The translations under genes and the position numbers were made by a program. Shown here one piece after another: positions 15,017 through 15,607 of a DNA stretch of 15,607 bases. Under the pieces are notes generated by a model that was not told the origin of the DNA, did not search any database, and was given only the letters and a program-made list of their open reading frames with translations. The DNA is from Halanaerobiaceae bacterium (GTDB lineage Bacteria > Bacillota > Halanaerobiia > Halanaerobiales > DTU029). Each line of letters starts with the position of its first letter. Position 1 is the first letter of the stretch. The stretch is from NCBI GenBank assembly GCA_012521855.1, contig JAAYLO010000053.1:1-15607 (forward strand), read 5' to 3'.

Positions 15017-15370
15017 ATGAGTGTGTTTTCTTTATTCAGGAAGCCGGTTTATAAGTGCTTTGATGATGAAGTAGACGGCCGCAAACTCATATCCAGGTCC
15101 TATAAGGGCACCCGGGCCATTGATGTAAACCGGATTGTAGGCAGTGTAGGCCGCTGCAGGCCGGATCATACAATCTCTGTAGATAAATACTCTGAAAGGT
15201 ATAAGAGGATTAAAAAGGCCCTTGAAGAGATGCAGTGCCTGCCGGCTATCAAGGTTTATGATCTGGATAACGAATATTATATTCTTGACGGCCATCACCG
15301 TGTTGAAGCCTGTAAAGAAATCGGCATGGAATTTCTGGATGCTGAAGTTATTGAGTTCAAATATCATTAA
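15017..15370 (+). CDS. Stand-alone ParB/sulfiredoxin-fold protein
   Basis: 117-aa soluble protein with no signal peptide. AAGGGGTGAT lies 7 nt before the ATG. The sequence fits a single ParB N-terminal-like domain: IDVNRIVGSVGRC (35-47), YSERYKRIKKAL, LPAIKVYDLDNEYYILDGHHRVEACKEIG (75-103) and DAEVIEF. DGHHR (91-95) takes the place of the GERR-type motif of chromosomal ParB and resembles DGHTR of the ParB-like free serine kinase. It has no helix-turn-helix or dimerisation domain, so it is unlikely to partition DNA. Nucleotide binding or hydrolysis is plausible from the fold; the substrate is unknown. It is a single-gene unit between its own promoter and terminator. Confidence 0.8.
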   Translation: MSVFSLFRKPVYKCFDDEVDGRKLISRSYKGTRAIDVNRIVGSVGRCRPDHTISVDKYSERYKRIKKALEEMQCLPAIKVYDLDNEYYILDGHHRVEACKEIGMEFLDAEVIEFKYH

Positions 15371-15396
15371 TGATTGTGTACTGCTTGGAATATCTT

Positions 15397-15442
15397 AAAA
15401 GAGGACTTTCTCATAATGTATTGTGGGAGAGTTCTTTTTTTT
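15397..15442 (+). terminator. Rho-independent terminator after the ParB-like gene
   Basis: The outer stem AAAAGA (15397-15402) pairs with TCTTTT. A 2-nt GG bulge follows, then an inner stem starting ACTTTCTC (15405-15412) pairs with GGGAGAGT (15425-15432) including G-U pairs. The hairpin is followed directly by a T-run (15435-15442). It sits 26 nt after the stop. Confidence 0.85.
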
Positions 15443-15503
15443 GCCATGAACATGAAAACCCGGAAAATAAAAAATAATAAAAATTTGAAAAAGCAGGAAG
15501 GAA

Positions 15504-15532
15504 TTGATAAAGAAATAAAGAATTATTATAAT
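15504..15532 (+). promoter_or_regulatory. Sigma-A promoter for the gene at the window end
   Basis: TTGATA (15504-15509), exactly 17 bp, TATAAT (15527-15532). Transcription would begin near 15539, leaving about 36 nt before the ATG at 15575. Confidence 0.6.
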
Positions 15533-15574
15533 ATGGAAATAAAAAGAATTAAAAGACATTTATAGGTGATTGAT

Positions 15575-15607
15575 ATGGAAAAAACATTAATGGATCATAT
15601 TAATGTA
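15575..15607 (+). CDS. Start of an unidentified gene, cut by the window end
   Basis: ATG at 15575 opens a frame that stays open for the 11 codons left (MEKTLMDHINV). AGGTGAT lies just upstream (15564-15570), and a good promoter precedes it at 15504-15532. Eleven residues are too few to name a product. The call rests on the promoter, ribosome site and start arrangement. Confidence 0.5.
   Translation, partial: MEKTLMDHINV

Noticed and set aside
15374..15565. 63-codon open frame with a GTG start
   Set aside because: It runs through the terminator of the ParB-like gene and through the promoter of the next gene, has no ribosome site and is a low-complexity Lys/Asn-rich reading of AT-rich DNA.
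1..15607. CRISPR arrays, tRNA/rRNA genes, insertion sequences, phage genes
   Set aside because: I looked for regularly spaced repeats, cloverleaf-like sequences, transposase motifs and integrase motifs and saw none; the gene content is ordinary chromosomal.

Overview
The window looks like a stretch of chromosome from a diderm (outer-membrane-bearing) Firmicute, with Halanaerobiales-type bacteria as the best guess. The reasons are Firmicute-style AGGAGG ribosome binding sites, several TTG/GTG starts, AT-rich intergenic DNA, a YesM/YesN two-component pair and a SleB-family cell wall hydrolase, all found together with lpxA, a lipid A gene that monoderm Firmicutes lack. The taxonomic placement is inference. 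All genes lie on the + strand.

Layout. (1) 1-2918: the 3' part of a YesM-type sensor kinase, truncated by the window start, overlapping a YesN-type response regulator with an AraC output domain, closed by a strong terminator. (2) 3143-6283: a three-gene unit of a HAD-IB phosphatase-like protein with an altered DxDxT motif, an ABC ATPase and a large polytopic permease. (3) 6388-7884: threonine synthase. (4) 7970-11458: lpxA, a Gfo/Idh-type oxidoreductase, a DegT-type aminotransferase and a family 4 uracil-DNA glycosylase, closed by a hairpin terminator. (5) 11707-14830: two exported enzymes built to one plan, signal peptide + LysM repeats + catalytic domain: a SleB-type peptidoglycan hydrolase and a subtilisin-like protease. 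(6) 14845-15442: a promoter, a long imperfect inverted repeat in the leader, a small stand-alone ParB/sulfiredoxin-fold protein and a terminator. (7) 15504-15607: a promoter and the first codons of another gene.

The most informative group is lpxA with its two sugar-nucleotide neighbours. The trio matches the GnnA/GnnB route known from Acidithiobacillus and Leptospira, in which the 3-OH of UDP-GlcNAc is oxidised and transaminated to give UDP-GlcNAc3N. LpxA then N-acylates this sugar, giving lipid A with amide-linked primary acyl chains. If that holds, this organism makes an outer membrane with amide-rich, base-resistant lipid A. The LysM enzymes would act on the peptidoglycan beneath that membrane. 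Other points of interest are the long inverted repeat just downstream of a near-consensus promoter, and the DGHHR-containing ParB-like miniprotein it precedes.
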